DNA of 64,000 nt from assembly GCA_900491605.1 (NCBI GenBank), contig UESW01004623.1, positions 1 to 64,000 of the forward strand, written 5' to 3'. How positions within the stretch are numbered: the first letter of the stretch is position 1; the number at the start of each line of letters is the position of its first letter. The notes beneath the pieces are model-generated. The model was not told where the DNA came from. It saw only the letters and a list, made by a program, of their open reading frames with translations, and ran no database searches. The DNA is from Calamus simplicifolius. Its lineage: Eukaryota > Streptophyta > Magnoliopsida > Arecales > Arecaceae. Made by a program: the position numbers and the translations under genes. This document shows, piece by piece, positions 22,271-35,239 of the stretch.

Positions 22271-23509
22271 TGTGGGTTGGTTGTGAGCATTATTTGGATG
22301 CTTGCACTCTTTCTGGTTTGGCATTGCAACAATGGTGAAACACGCCCGTGGGGCATTTATCAAATGTACAGAACGGCATTTGCAAGGCGTTTCAAGCACA
22401 GCTGTTCTGTTTCAGTGCTGCCAGTTATGTTTAAAGACATTTCCCAGTCGGTTAAATTACCAGGTAGAACATCTGTTGATGGTGCGGCAAAAGCCGCTAT
22501 GGTGATTTTTGCTCTCTTTCACAGAATCAGGATGCAAACTCTGGATGGGGTGGAGGAGGCCAGTTAAATGTTAATAACGTAGCCAGCAGGCATTGCCTTA
22601 AGATCATTTGCAGATTTGAATGGTTTCAACTAATTATCTGGTTTTATACTGTAGGTGCGTTGTATTATTTTCTTTTATTTGCGTGGGCGTCTCTCTGGTA
22701 AGGCAACGCATGGGGGGAGGTGAGGGAAAGAAATATAGAGGTGGGAAAAAAACCTCTTTACTGAAACGCTCATCTAAAGCTCCCTACTATACCTTGTTGA
22801 CCTGCACAAATGCTTCTGCGAGAACTCTACAACTGGTGTGTCGCTAAAACACAAGCTTGTAAGGGTCCTCAGGTCTGCAGTTAATTTTCACTTTTTCAGC
22901 AAGCTGGTTTATTAATATCAATTAAAATTTGATGGGCACAATTTCAAAAGGTTGCTGAGATTAAAGTTCTGTCATGGAGTTTTAGGATGCATGAAAAACA
23001 GAAAACATTTATGAAAACGTGTTTGATAAATAAAAATGGAAATAGTTTTATGCAAAATGCAACTTCAAAATGAAAGAAAACAAAAAATTTTTTAAGATGT
23101 TTTCGTTATTTTTCTTAAATAAAAAATATTAAGAAATTTAAAAACAAAACACTTGATTTGTATTTTTTCCTATTTTTTATTTTTAAAAATAAAAAGATAA
23201 AATTTATCATAGAAAAATATGTTTGATTGCATTATTTTTTTATTTTTAAAAATAATATTTTAAACCTAAGAGATATTTTTAGAAAAGTAACAATATATAT
23301 TATTAATAAATAATTATTATATGTTATAATTATATATTATTATAATATCATTAATATTATATTATTAGTTATATATATTGTATATAACAACTATGTAATT
23401 TATATATAATATAATAAAAGTTTATTATAAGATTGTAATATTATAATAACATACTAAAATCATTATTATATCACTATTTATTTTTATTATACATAACAAA
23501 TATGTAATT

Positions 23510-23569
<60 letters not shown>

Positions 23570-24360
23570 GTAATATATTATTATAATATAATATAATATT
23601 TTATATTATATATTATAGTATTGCATATTTCTTTTATTTATTTAGTTTCTCTTTTAAAAGATATTATTTATAATGAAGATTAGAAATAAAAAATAATATT
23701 TGTTTTCACTTGCCAAAAGCATTTTCTGAAGTTTAGAAAATAAAAATAAAAATTATTTTAAAAAAAACAGAAAATATTCATAAAAAATTAAACGCGGTCT
23801 TACTTTTACCAGTTTGTTGCAAGATCCAACTCAGCTTTCTAGTTTGCTTGCTTCAACAGTTTGGAGGATATGCTGCGGTGGATGTTGTTGCTACATCCCT
23901 TGTATTCTAGATTTCTGTTGGATGTCTTGTTGGTTTGTTTTGTTGCACATGTTATATAGCCCATTTTCTTAATTGATTACATCTATGTACCAAAATGAAC
24001 TGGCAATAGGACAAGTTGAAGCAACGGATAAGGGAACGTTCGAAACAGTTGTAAAAAAAAATAAAAAGGTTGCTGAGGTATCCTAAATGATCAATTGCGA
24101 TTGAAGTTGTACTTTAGTATCCTGAACGCTAGGACATAGCCTGTTGTTCTGTTTATTTATTTTTTTAAAAAAACTATGATTTTTTTTTTTACATTCAAAT
24201 AAAGCAATTAACTATAACAATAAAAAAAATCATGTCAACAAAATAAATTCAACATAACTCTGGTTCTAGCTCGGATTGTTGGAGCCCTGGCACTAGCAAC
24301 TGATACATATACATAAAGAAGTAAATGAGGAAGAGTAGGTAGATAAAGACTATCGGTGCT
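22271..24360. other. AT-rich intergenic DNA with a TA microsatellite
   Basis: No gene was found. A (TA)n tract occupies 23514-23566. Around it, 22990-23800 is extremely AT-rich. The two flanks carry weakly inverted sequence (ACGTGTTTGATAAAT near 23010 against the complement of AATTAAACGCGGTC near 23790), which could mark an old MITE. The match is too poor to call. Confidence 0.6.
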
Positions 24361-26510
24361 AGACAATCCTTTTAGCTAAAGAGCGGAGGGGAGGAAAGAA
24401 AATTTTCTTTTCTAATGGGAAGAAAGAGAGTTCTGCTATCAGAGAAGACAAGAGAGGAGGGAGAGTCCGGTGCCTGGCCTCAGAAAATCCGGACTTGATT
24501 TTAAGAATATCATCCCTACTTTTTTTTTTTTTTCCGGTGGTGTTCATAATATTCTTTTCAAAGCATGGAAGAATGCTTACACACATTGTGATCATAGTTG
24601 TATCTTTTTCTATCTTTGCCATTAAAGTTTGTAGCCTGAACTGTCTGGTGAAATCTAGTGCCTTCTTTTTCTGTTCTATAAACCTTAACCTTTATAACTC
24701 TTTTACACGTCACTTTTGGAGCCATCTGCAACAAAATCCTGGGCTCCTGCTCAAAGATGGGAACAATCAAGCACCTCACTTCGGATGTTTGCCAATCTTG
24801 CTAGTGGATTTTGTGCTTAGCTCCTTTTAAAGTGAGTTTTAAATCCTCTCAAACCACGGGGAATTCAGTTAGATTGTAAAATATGCGATTGTGTAATTTT
24901 CTTTAATCCATCGTTAAATTATATCCAAAACTAAAATCAGACCAGACTGGAATAATCCGGTAAGGAACATACCAACCAAACCCTGATTAGCCTCATCTCA
25001 TGGACCATCCTATATTGATACAAAACCATATCGATACGAGACGGTTCAAGATTGTATAGACTCTGTACCATTTCAAAACAGTGAATCAAACCAATTTTAG
25101 ACTATATACCAGCATGATCAAGTATGCTCTATAATGAATGGTTTGATATGATTTGGTGTTTCTCGATCCAAACCCATGAAAAACTATATTTAACTTTTTC
25201 AAGAAAAAATCGAGTGATCAGATAATAAAATATTGGATATCAAGTCAGTAGTTTAGATTATATGATTTAACGACCCCTTGGAATGCTGCAATTTATGAAG
25301 ATATTATCCAGGTCTTCCTCAACAACCGTAAGTGATATATGAGACACAAGAATTTCACAGATGATGAGGATGCCAAAGCTAGAATGACATGATTAATTGG
25401 ATATTCATACATTCGCATAACACCTGTACAACAACGCAAGTCTTTTCCATCAAACCAGGGTCAGCTTCAGGCCATGAAGGCTCCATTGGAGCGCATAGCC
25501 TTCTTAAGTCATTGCCTGCTTGAAGTCAATCCTCCCATGAATCATCTGTCAAAATTGTATTAAAGCTGGGAGTCATCCTTTAAGCTAGCTTGAAGCACAA
25601 TTAGCAAGCAGGCCTTTCTTTACCTATTTTCTCCTGTCCATGAGCAGCTTGTATCTTCATAATTTCTATTGGCATGGGAATGATGTTGCTCTTTGCCACT
25701 TCACAGTTTACGTGTTGCAATCTTTCTTTTGATGTCCAATCTAAAATTGACCATAAAAGAAGAGAAAAAATCATCAGGGGTGAATGAATGGCAGCAATGA
25801 CAACAACAGCCTATTTATTCAACCTCCAATTATTTTCAAGTATATAGCGTTGAATGATTCTGGTACTTGCATGATGTTCATCCTGAGCTATTCATTGCAG
25901 TTTTATAATGCAACAAAACCATATTCTGAGTGTTTTGCAAGATATTTTCCATCACAGTTTCCTCACCACATCCAAAAACCAAGAGTACCACATTGCCTTC
26001 TTGGGATGTCAAGATTAACTAAGGTTATCAGGTGATTGATCTCAGATCAATCTGGGAATCATACATTATATATGAGAAATGAACAACTTTATGTATATGC
26101 TTAAAAAAGCTAATTAATTAATAATGCCTTCATATTTTCTAAACTCATGCATCAACAGTAGAAGACTTGGAGGCCTCTGTAGTTCCTGAGAGGAAGAACT
26201 TAACCATGCAATCTGTGAAGAATAAATTCATCTCATATGGTGTCAGACAAAATTGCTGCAGATCATGAAATAATTGGCCATCGTACTTGGTTCTTCTTTT
26301 TGTTTTGTTTTAGTACTAAGAAATTCATGTCAACAAGCATGGTCAAAACAGACAAAGATAAAGCCTGTGATACCCAACCCAAATGGCCAGTCCACTTCAG
26401 ATCAAAGACTTGATTGGATAAGCCTAGATTTTTTTTTTTTTAAATCAATGAAACTTACCTGGAGTTTTGCTTGTCGGCAATGAACCAAAGATCCTCATTA
26501 TAGCATACCT

Positions 26511-26650
26511 CAATGGGACCTATCAGCAACTACATTGCCAAACATCAACAAGCAACTCTATCATACCTCAATCACAATGCCTAAATCTGCTTCTGCTGCG
26601 GCTCACATTTCAATCTCAGATAGTACCAAAGCAAATAATTTGTGCCATGT
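26511..26650. repeat. Dispersed direct repeat, copy 1
   Basis: It shares CAAGCAACTCTATCATACCT, CAATCACAATGCCTA and GCAAATAATTTG with 29226-29368 in the same order and orientation, with about one difference every ten bases by eye. Its origin is not recognised. Confidence 0.8.
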
Positions 26651-29225
26651 CTTTGACCAAAGAATGAGTTTGTTTTTGGTATAAATGATGGAAATTTGAT
26701 GCAATACATAAGTATGTATGCATGCAACAGATCTTGGTTACTCACGCCATCTTAGCCTTCTGAATCCACAACGTATTTTCTCAAGGTGACAGAGGCTGTT
26801 TCTATGCATCTCCTTCCATCAATATCATCTGGTTTGCTGTTGCTCTAACTGTTTGAGCTTGGTTTTACTTAACTAACCACGACCCCGAAAGCTTAAGTTG
26901 TTAAGGAAGGGCATCGACAACATATATTAGGCCTTAATAGTTTACTTGTCATAAGTAACCCTTTTATCTTTACCCTACATGTTTACCAACCACTGGTTTT
27001 GAAGTGTTGGAGACTTTAGTTATACTTGGGTGCTTTTTTGCAATTTTATCAGTTGGCTGATTACAAAGTGGGCAGAGAATAAAGATCTCAAACTCAAAAT
27101 AAAGCGATGGATAAATTTCAAGTTGTGAGTCTTATCGATTCCATCATACAAGAGGTATGCCAGAAGAAATTAAATATATAAAAATTTAAGTGGAAGAAAC
27201 ATGGTTAAGGACAAAAATGTGTGCATAAAAATAGCAAATTCTGGTGAGCAATATTCAAAATTGCATGATTAAATGGTATGCATTGGTTGTCACTTCAGTG
27301 TCAAACCGTCAAGGTGTAAGCTCAACAGTGTCAAGCCTAAAATGTCCAATAACAGATCCTTTCATATTTTTGGCATTGTAGCATCATTTTACTAACATAC
27401 ATAACAATATGATGCAAAAAAAGAAAGAAAAAAAAAAAAAAAAGAATGATGGGAGAAAGAATCATGGGGGGAAAAGAAAGAATCGTGGGGAACAAAATTA
27501 TGATATCAAGTAAGCTCTAGAAACCTTCTTTTCCCATTTCTCTTCATATTCACATGCCACTCTAGATCAAGAACAATATAAAATTAAGTAATTCCAACTA
27601 ACAAGAAACCCATACAAATATCCACAAAGTAAATAGGTCTTCAGGTACCCGTCATACATAAAGACATTTACCCTAGATTACCTAGGTGCCAACCCTGTTT
27701 TCTATGGGTTGCCATTAGCACTGTTTGTTTAGCATTTTTCTGTAAACCTTATGGTTCCTTGGATTCCCATTGTTCCAGTTAACTTGGCCACTCATATTCC
27801 AGAAGCAAATATAAATAGCATTCTCATTCCTTCTATGGATAAAGAATAAGCACAAAGGATAGGAAAGAGGAAGTGGAAGAACTTACGGAAGAAACTCTAA
27901 TATGGAAAATCCTTCTATTACATACCTCAAGGTCCCTTGTATAAGAAGTCTTAGCCTACCTAATTAAGAGAACTAAGATTTCTAGAAACAACAAATTTCT
28001 ATTTCTGGGTCTTGTTGACCTCAAAATGATGGAATTTGAAGATTTCAAGTCAATAGATTTTGTTTATTAGTTAATTGCATAGCTCTAAATGCCTATTCCC
28101 AATTGGAGTCATTATGGCTATTTTGATGATTGGTAACTAATGCTCATTTTAGCCTGTTCTGGTTCATTCTGGTAAAAAATGCATAGATCCTCTGACCATT
28201 AGTTGAATCAGTTCTTCTCATTTTTGGCCTTAGCTTTTTCCACAATATTCACAACTGGTAAGGCTACATTGTTTCTTTTATTAACTGTGGTTGTAATCGA
28301 AGCCTATCAGGACTGCCTTGCATCAAAGATAAAACTTACAAGTTACACATGCCACGCATGCCACATGATGTTCTCTATGATGACATGCATATTTCACCAC
28401 TTATAACCTCATCCATCAGCCTGCATTTTTAGTTGCCTCGCCTCAATAAATGAGAACTATGCTAAAATGGGAACTTCTAAACTATGCTACTAAAGTTTCT
28501 TCCTCTAGAATCCTTTTGAAATCCATCGATTCTCTATATGGAAGTTTTTCTTTAGCCATACTGCTAATCATTCAAGAGAAATACACTACTTTGGTAATTA
28601 TCTGCTATTACTTAAACCTCAAATTTTCTTGTACTTCATTTCACCCACAAAATGTTCAACATGTCATCTCTCACATTTTCATAAATGATAGTGCTTGTGC
28701 ATCTTTGCAGCCTATTCATCTTATTTAATTGCATCAAGAAAATGTTAGATCTTTTGTGGGATTTTAGGCATCCTTTGGATGCTAGCATTTCAACAGCCTG
28801 ATACTTTGTCAGCTTACCCAACTTCACCACCATCAGTGACTTAGGTTTGTAAGCTAAGTTGGCTCTGTTACAACATCCCTAGCCAGTGTGATAATAACTT
28901 TGCAAGCATCAGTATCACTTGACATTAGAACCCTTACATTGGTTGTGACGATGAATATGAAATTGATTGGCAGAAGCTAGTTCCAAAAAAAAATTCAGCA
29001 ACAGTGACAAACTTCTATGGCTGTTATTACAAGCTAGGCTTCCATCAGTGCTGATGGTTCCCTTTTACAGCAACTCCTTCCAACTTATTATGCGGCCAAT
29101 TGCTACTTCTTGGGTCTCAAATAGAGCAAATTATCATCAAGCAACCTCATCTTCCTGTAGCCATTGTTTAATCACATATTTACACTTTTTGTATCTAGTG
29201 GTATCAACAGTTCCATTTTACACTG

Positions 29226-29368
29226 AAATGGGGCCTATCAGTCACTACATCATCATCAAACATTAACAAGCAACTCTATCATACCTCAATCACAATGCCT
29301 ACATTTGCTTCTGTTGCCACTCACAATTCAATCTCAGATACTACCCCAGCAAATAATTTGGCCATGCC
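29226..29368. repeat. Dispersed direct repeat, copy 2
   Basis: It is the second copy of the 26511-26650 segment, 2.7 kb downstream and in the same orientation. No terminal inverted repeats or poly(A) are evident at its edges. Confidence 0.8.
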
Positions 29369-31395
29369 ATATTCTACTTAATATCATCATGTACACCAGT
29401 TATAGCATTGTGATACCAAGTTTATGCATAGGAAAATGTCAATAAAATTGATATGGACCAATTTTTAAACCTAAAAAAAATATTTCACATGCAATCAAAT
29501 TATGATGCAAGTTTGTGGTTGTGCAATAAACGTACTAGTAGTGACATTTATTAAACACAACAATACATATTGAGAAGTCGCATAGTGTTTGATTTGTTTT
29601 TGAGTATGCCTCCATTAAATATATATTTGAAAATAAAAATGTTTTATTTGTGTATATTTGCAATATGTAATGGCTGGATGGTATATTTTTTCTATGCTAG
29701 TACAACTTAATATAAGCACGAAGCTGTCTCAAAAAGATTAAAGGCATGATATATAATGATAAATTGCAAGACATGGAGGCCCTTAGGAAGATGTGGCATG
29801 AAGTGGACAATTTGCAAAAATCATCTTGAGACTTGGAAGTCCCCATTAGTAGCAATGGAATTGGTAATGTAACACTAATATTTGACAGGACATGGAGATG
29901 AACAGAAATTTAGATGCGGGGGCTCTTGCTTATAAGGGAGAAAATATCTCGCGCACTTGCTTCATTCCATTTTCCCCTGACCATTTATAGCATTATGGAT
30001 AATATGTTGAAAAAATGAATGAGATAGAGAAGATTCAACTTTAATGTTGATTGGGAAACAAAAGTCATGAAGAACTGATGGAGACGAAACACATAAGCGG
30101 ACCAAATATTTAAGTAGGCTCCAGTACTAAAAGATGCTCAAGTTTGTCAAATGGTTTAGAAAGAAGATGAGAAGCCTGAGCTAATCTGTGTGGACCAACT
30201 CAACAATAGGATTTTCTTAGTCTGCCAATCAACATTATTGTTCTCGCTTCTTTTGAAGGAGAGGGAAGCCCGCAACTCATAAGCCTTCTTGACAGCAATC
30301 TTATAAGGAATAGATAACAAGGGCTACTCAAAGTTTCACATATGAAGTAAGTTTTCAAGAAAATGCTGGAGGTTTTAGCAGAAATTATGAGAAGAAAAGA
30401 TCTAGAAAACCTTGAAGTCGTACCAAACATGGCGTGAAACAATTGACAGCTGAGGATTCATAAAACTAGTTCCAAATAGATGAAATAAGATGGATTTTAA
30501 ATTTGTTTATGGCACTTATAATTTCCAACTTTCAGTCTTGTATGCTATGTATGATATGACACCTAGTAGTCCTGTCTTCTTAGGTCAGCATGGTCTAGTT
30601 AAGGATGCCATGTTATAATACTTACTGAGTTGTTGATTGGTAAGAAAGTAATATTCAGTCTTAAACTACAAAAAAGTGTTCCATTATTGGCTTTCTATTC
30701 ATTTACAAAATGTAGCATATTGCAATGACTTTTGCCCGACTGATGCAATTGGTTCACTCAACCATGAACATAAGCATAATGGCATCTTCTTTTGGTTGGT
30801 CCAGTGGCAGAGACAACTTTCTCCCAGTGGGGAGTGTTGGGGGCCTGAATCTCATGACAAGTGGATGGGAATTTTGTTCAGAATTTAATACAGAAGAAAT
30901 GCAAAAACAAACAAACAAACAAACAAACAAATGGCGAAAAGGAGAGAGGTGACATGCACAAATTTGGTCCTTTGCCATTTTTGCAAAATAAGTGTGTTTT
31001 GTTGCTTTTCTCATCAATAACAAGATCTACCCTACAAAACAATCTGCTGAATTTAGCATTCCATGCCATCCTGTGATGCACTTGAGGTGCTCATCCAGTG
31101 TAATCAAATCAAGTCTCTAGTCTGTGTTTGTGAGTGTGCTCATCCAGACATCCCCAAATCTCACTATAAAATGAACAGTTAGGGTTGCATATAATTGTTA
31201 CCTCTTTTGATCACCTTCTTTACTGAATAACACAAATGCAAGACTCTCCCACTCCATTAAACTCCCCTTCTTCCAGTACACTACAAATATTCAGCAGTAC
31301 AACAGAGAACATATCAGCTCCTTATGAACAAAATGTTTTGGTTCAGTAGTTGAACAACAAATTGAGAACCAGAAATTGGCAGTATAACTTTAAAC

Positions 31396-31730
31396 CTTGA
31401 GTAGAACTCCTGAACATGGGCAAGGTCCCTGCCATGGGCATCCGGCCAGCTCACTTTCCTCCTTCCATCCCTCATCATCACCATCTTCTCCTGCTGCTGC
31501 TGCTGCTGTTCTCCCACTCTGTTTGGTTTCTTAAGGTTGCTCTTTAGAGGGACAGGATCAGGTTGTATGCATGGCTTATGAGATGCACCTCTGCCATTGG
31601 CATGACCAACTATCTTCCCACTTGTAGCCTCACTGCCCTTTGTGCCATCCCTTCCCTCCATGCTCCTGCTTCTGTGATGCTTAACTGGAGCATAACAAGA
31701 GCACACAAGGGAGGTGCACCTTCTCTCCAT
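31396..31730 (-). CDS. First exon of a small conserved plant gene of unknown function (SWPDAHG motif)
   Basis: The Met at 31730 starts a frame reading MERRCTSLVCSCYAPVKHHR, a basic/serine-rich stretch, LKSNLKKP (62-69), a glutamine run and RRKVSWPDAHGRDLAHVQEF (90-109). The arrangement of a lysine-rich SNLKKP motif, then R(K/R)VSWPDAHG and DLAHV(Q/H)EF, is one I recall from short, uncharacterised land-plant proteins. After HVQEFYSR the conservation ends at a possible donor AG|GTTTAA (31395), so the remaining in-frame 26 residues are probably intron readthrough. The next exon would lie at lower coordinates and I could not identify it. The sequence upstream has a CT microsatellite (31766-31788) typical of plant leaders. 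Function is unknown. Confidence 0.65.
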
Positions 31731-32732
31731 TGAAGTTCAAGGTACTGATGCTTTGGCCTCCTCTCCCTCTCTCTCTCTCTCTCTCTCTGCAGTGCCTTGG
31801 CTAGCTCTAGAGCATGGCTGGAGTTTTGGAAGGGTAGTTCAGGTGGGGGGAAGGGGAGCTGGATGTCACATCAAAAGTGGGCAGGTGTCAAATGATGACT
31901 GCTGTTGAATCGAAGACAAGGTGGCACTCAATATGGTGGGGGCTGCGGAGTGGGGAGAGGATGGATGATCTTTGTTTTGTTTAGGAGCAAGCCTAACGCT
32001 ACTTTGGGTGGCCTTTTGGCTTTCCTGGAGTGCTGGTACTCATGACATGGGTCAGCTGATGGTTAAAACTGGTGGTAAAAGCCTTAAAAAAAGCATTGGT
32101 GGATGGATGTTTTGGACCAGCTTTCTGTATTGCATCGATGGTAAAGTGTCCGGGATTATGGTTCTTCGGGCCAGTTTCAATTTCCCATATAAAAAAAAAA
32201 AAAAGAGAAGTGGACTCCATTTGATTTTTTCTTGGGAACAATATATAAGTACTTTTTTGGCGATGGAAACTCAATCACTATGCATGCTTAGATCCATCAA
32301 CAGCCAAAAGAAAATCATCTGGAACACATACCAACAGCTAAAAGTGGCAGGACGGAGGCATCTTGTCGTCCTGATCATCCCTGCCTTCCTCTCCGAATTG
32401 AAAGAATGATTTTTCTCCTCATCTCACCTCTGCGATTCTCATTCCATGAGGAATCCTTAATTCTTTTCCTCCTCGTCTCCATTATGCACGTTATATGTAG
32501 TATATGAGTCAGTGTAGAAATGATAAGTATAGCTCGATCCATGGTGTCTTAATATAATACATTATTCACTGCAGAAATGATAACCATTGCTTGATGATGT
32601 GTCAGATCCACTAAAAGACTGTTTGAAATAAATATTTCTATACAATTTTTTATATAAATTAATTTATATATAAATTGTTTATATTTAAAATACAATAAAT
32701 TATTTTTAAAAATCTTATTTACATTCAAATTT
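31731..32732 (-). other. Leader/promoter side of the small gene and AT-rich spacer
   Basis: It contains a CT microsatellite (31766-31788), then mixed sequence with no recognisable gene. A plus-strand open frame at 31972-32409 has no known motif and crosses a poly-A tract, so I do not call it. 32640-32730 is AT-rich. Confidence 0.5.
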
Positions 32733-33094
32733 AAAAATAAAAGAGTAAAAATATTAATCTTTAATTTTTACAATGTTTTAATTAAAAAAATTACTATGAG
32801 AATTGACTCTTTTTTTTTTTTGTTGCAAAAAGGCTTATGTTGAACGTCTCATAACATTATACCTATCTATGGCATGCGATGGTAAGGTTGGAAAAAATAA
32901 ATTACTTGTTAGAAAAATAAAAGAGTAAAAATATTAATCTTTAATTTTTACAATATTTTAATTAAAAAAAAATTACTATGAGAATTTGACTTTTTTTTTT
33001 TTTGTTGCAAAAAGGCTTATGTTGAACGTCTCATAACATTATACCTATCTATGGCATGCCATGGTAAGGTTGGAAGAAATAAATTACTTGTTAG
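32733..33094. repeat. 180-bp tandem duplication
   Basis: The segment starting AAAAATAAAAGAGTAAAAAT at 32733 repeats at 32913 with very few changes (for example GCATGCGATGG versus GCATGCCATGG). The second copy ends at 33094, immediately before the target duplication of the solo LTR. Confidence 0.93.
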
Positions 33095-33098
33095 ATAG
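33094..33098. repeat. Target-site duplication, left (GATAG)
   Basis: GATAG here matches GATAG at 35240-35244, directly flanking TGTTGATG...CCTATCA. A perfect 5-bp duplication is what LTR retrotransposon integration leaves. Confidence 0.8.
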
Positions 33099-35239
33099 TG
33101 TTGATGCTCGATCATTTTGAGTCGGCCTTCTTGAGCGTCGATTGTTTCCCCACAGAAATATTAAAGCCCTTTCTTTGTCTTCAAAGCCTGCAAGAAGTCC
33201 CACGGCCGGGTATTCCAACGGGGACCCTTCGACGCTCAAGTTAGTGCTATGGACAACAGCCGTGAGCTTGAGAAAGCTCGAAAGAGAAAGAGAGATCTGC
33301 CCCGAATGAGTGTGTTGACTCCTTTTTTGAGTTACCTCTTACCTTCTTTATTCACCATTGTACTCCGTGTAACTTGCTTAAGAAATTTGAATCTTTATCA
33401 TCTAGTGGGAATGAGTCACGTGGGGCCTTATGATGGACCATGACTTTTGGGGCTCATTTAGTCTGAGTGGTTGAAGTGTCATGATGACTGAGTATTTTGA
33501 TGGGTGAAATGTCAGGGCTGACATCTGTGAGGCCCAAATGCCGCCACTTGTCAAGACTTTTATGATGAATGATAACTTTCGATAAAGCTTACCTCTTAGT
33601 GGAATGTCAGAGCTTTAGGCGCCATCTCGTCAGAGACAGATGACCACTTAATTATCTCATTAAAGTAAGTGGCCATAATTTATTAATCCAGAAGATGACG
33701 TGATGAACAGTCACTGTAGGGCCCACGCGTGTCCGAGCTGGAAGCCACTAAGGAAGGGCCGCTGGGGACTTAGGTCCGGTGAGGCCATTATCGACTGAGG
33801 CCGGGGCCACCTAGGACTGCTCGGGAGCCGCCAAGGGCCTCTTGGGATCATTGTGGCCGCCTGGGATTGTTCGGACCTGTGCACGCATGAGGCCGGCTAG
33901 GATGCTCGTGGTAGGAAATAGGAGCCGCTTGGACCGATGCGGCCGCCTGGGAACGCTCGGGGCCGCCGTCATAGGAGTGTCGGGGGCCGTCTAAGCCGCT
34001 CCTGGCCGCCGTTATGGGAGTATCGATGGCCATCTAGGCCGCTCCTGGCCACCGTCATGGGGGTGTCGGTGGCCGCATAGGATTGCTCGGGAGCCACCTA
34101 GCTGGGAGAAGCTTTCGGGACCGCCTAAGATGAAGACGTCCCGAAGTTATTATCGAAGCACCTTTACGTACATGCATGGGGCCAAAAAGGGAGTCAACGT
34201 GGTAGCTATAAATGCATGTAGTCTTAATAAGACCATATGCCCTGGCACATAAATGCGATAGGGAGCCATCATCGCGGTGGCATTGGGAGTCTGAAACCGC
34301 ATAGAAAGGCCACCAAGGATGGTCGCCTAGAAAGGCCGCCTAGAGTGGCCGTTGAGGGAAAGGCCGCCTAAGACTTTCGCCTAGAATGGCCATCGAGGAA
34401 GGTCGTCAAGGAAAAGGCCGCTCAGGACTTCCTCCACTGTCTCTCTCTCGTGGTTCATGACTTGACATTGAATGCTCTTATTTAATTGAATGCTCTCCAA
34501 TAATGCCTTGGAGCGAGGGTCTTTATAAGACCTATAAATGTCACGGCACATAAATGCCGTTGAAGAGGCCGTCGAGAGAGAGGCTGCCTAGGAATTATTG
34601 TGAAGAGGGGCCGCTTAGCATGAAGGGCCGCCTAGGAATTAATGTGAAGAGGGGCCGCTTAAGCATGAAGGGCCGCTTAGGAATTATTGTGAGGAGGGGC
34701 CGCTTAACATGAAGGGCCACCTAAGAGTTATTGTGAGGAGGGGCCGTTTAGAATGAAGGGCCGCCTAGGAATTAATGTGAGGAGGGGCCGCTTAAGCATG
34801 AAGGGCCGCCTAGGAATTATTGTGAAGAGGGGCAAGGGCCGCCTAGAAATTAATGTGAGGAGGGGCCGCTTAAGCATGAAGGGCCGCTTAGGAATTATTG
34901 TGAAGAGGGGTCGCTTAAGCATGAAGGGCCGCTTAGGAATTATCTTCAGTCTCTGTATCATTAAATGCCGCCCATTGATTTACTCATGGGACATTAATAA
35001 CAAAAGGCGGTCCTTGGGAGAACCCACTCACATCACATAGCTCTTTTTCTCTATTATTCTCTCTCTTAATTATGACCGATGCTTTCTGTAACAGGACAAA
35101 ATTAAATGTTCACTGCATCCTTAAAGAGAGGACCCGATAGGCTAGCGAGGCTGTCTAAGAACTAAGCCGCTTAGGCCGCCTAAAAAATTTTAAAAATTTC
35201 TATTTTTATTGTCCATGGGCCTATTGACTGGCCCTATCA
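33099..35239 (+). mobile_element. Solo LTR, probably of a Gypsy-type retrotransposon
   Basis: The 2141-bp unit starts TGTTGATG, ends CCTATCA and is flanked by GATAG on both sides, with no internal retrotransposon genes. That is the product of recombination between the two LTRs of one element. The GACGCTCAAGTTAGTGCTATG part near 33231 resembles LTRs of Gypsy elements I have seen in monocots, but the lineage is inference. Internally it has a GC-rich, GGCCGCCTGGGA-type degenerate repeat (33750-34130) and a 44-bp minisatellite (34590-34942). Open frames on both strands across the minisatellite are by-products of the repeat. Confidence 0.8.
34590..34942. repeat. 44-bp minisatellite inside the solo LTR
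   Basis: About eight units begin with GGAATTA at or near 34591, 34635, 34680, 34724, 34768, 34812, 34845, 34891 and 34935. Each contains GAGGGGCCGCTTA and ATGAAGGGCCGCC. One unit is shortened to 33 bp. Confidence 0.9.

Larger units (their letters stand above)
24361..31310. other. Intergenic DNA without a recognisable gene
   Basis: Nearly 7 kb holds only short, low-scoring open frames. 24960-25200 has a repeat-like, phase-shifting pattern around GATACGAGACGGTTC and similar words, and could be an old transposon fragment. An approximately 140-bp segment occurs twice (26511-26650 and 29226-29368). There is an A-rich tract at 27417-27443 and an AAAC microsatellite at 30904-30931. Some of this could be intron or 3' exons of the small minus-strand gene starting at 31730. 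Confidence 0.5.

Noticed and set aside
22277..22567. 96-residue open frame just after the DUF1644 gene
   Set aside because: It has no recognisable domain and lies at the likely end of the DUF1644 transcript. Its length is within chance expectation.
22990..23800. Possible MITE around the TA microsatellite
   Set aside because: The apparent inverted ends match only in AT-rich words with several mismatches, and no target duplication could be found.
24359..24830. Open frames of 87 and 111 residues on opposite strands
   Set aside because: They overlap each other, contain homopolymer-derived runs and have no motif, so neither has support as a gene.
31972..32409. 145-residue plus-strand open frame with a hydrophobic start
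   Set aside because: It has no recognisable motif, crosses a 14-base A tract and lies in the probable promoter of the small gene on the other strand.
34590..34942. Regularly spaced repeats resembling a CRISPR array
   Set aside because: The units are contiguous 44-bp tandem repeats without distinct spacers, in a plant retrotransposon LTR. CRISPR does not apply.
34728..35040. Overlapping open frames on both strands reading repetitive RPFMLKRP and RLSMKGRLG peptides
   Set aside because: They are translations of the 44-bp minisatellite inside the solo LTR. No start context, codon pattern or homologue supports a protein.
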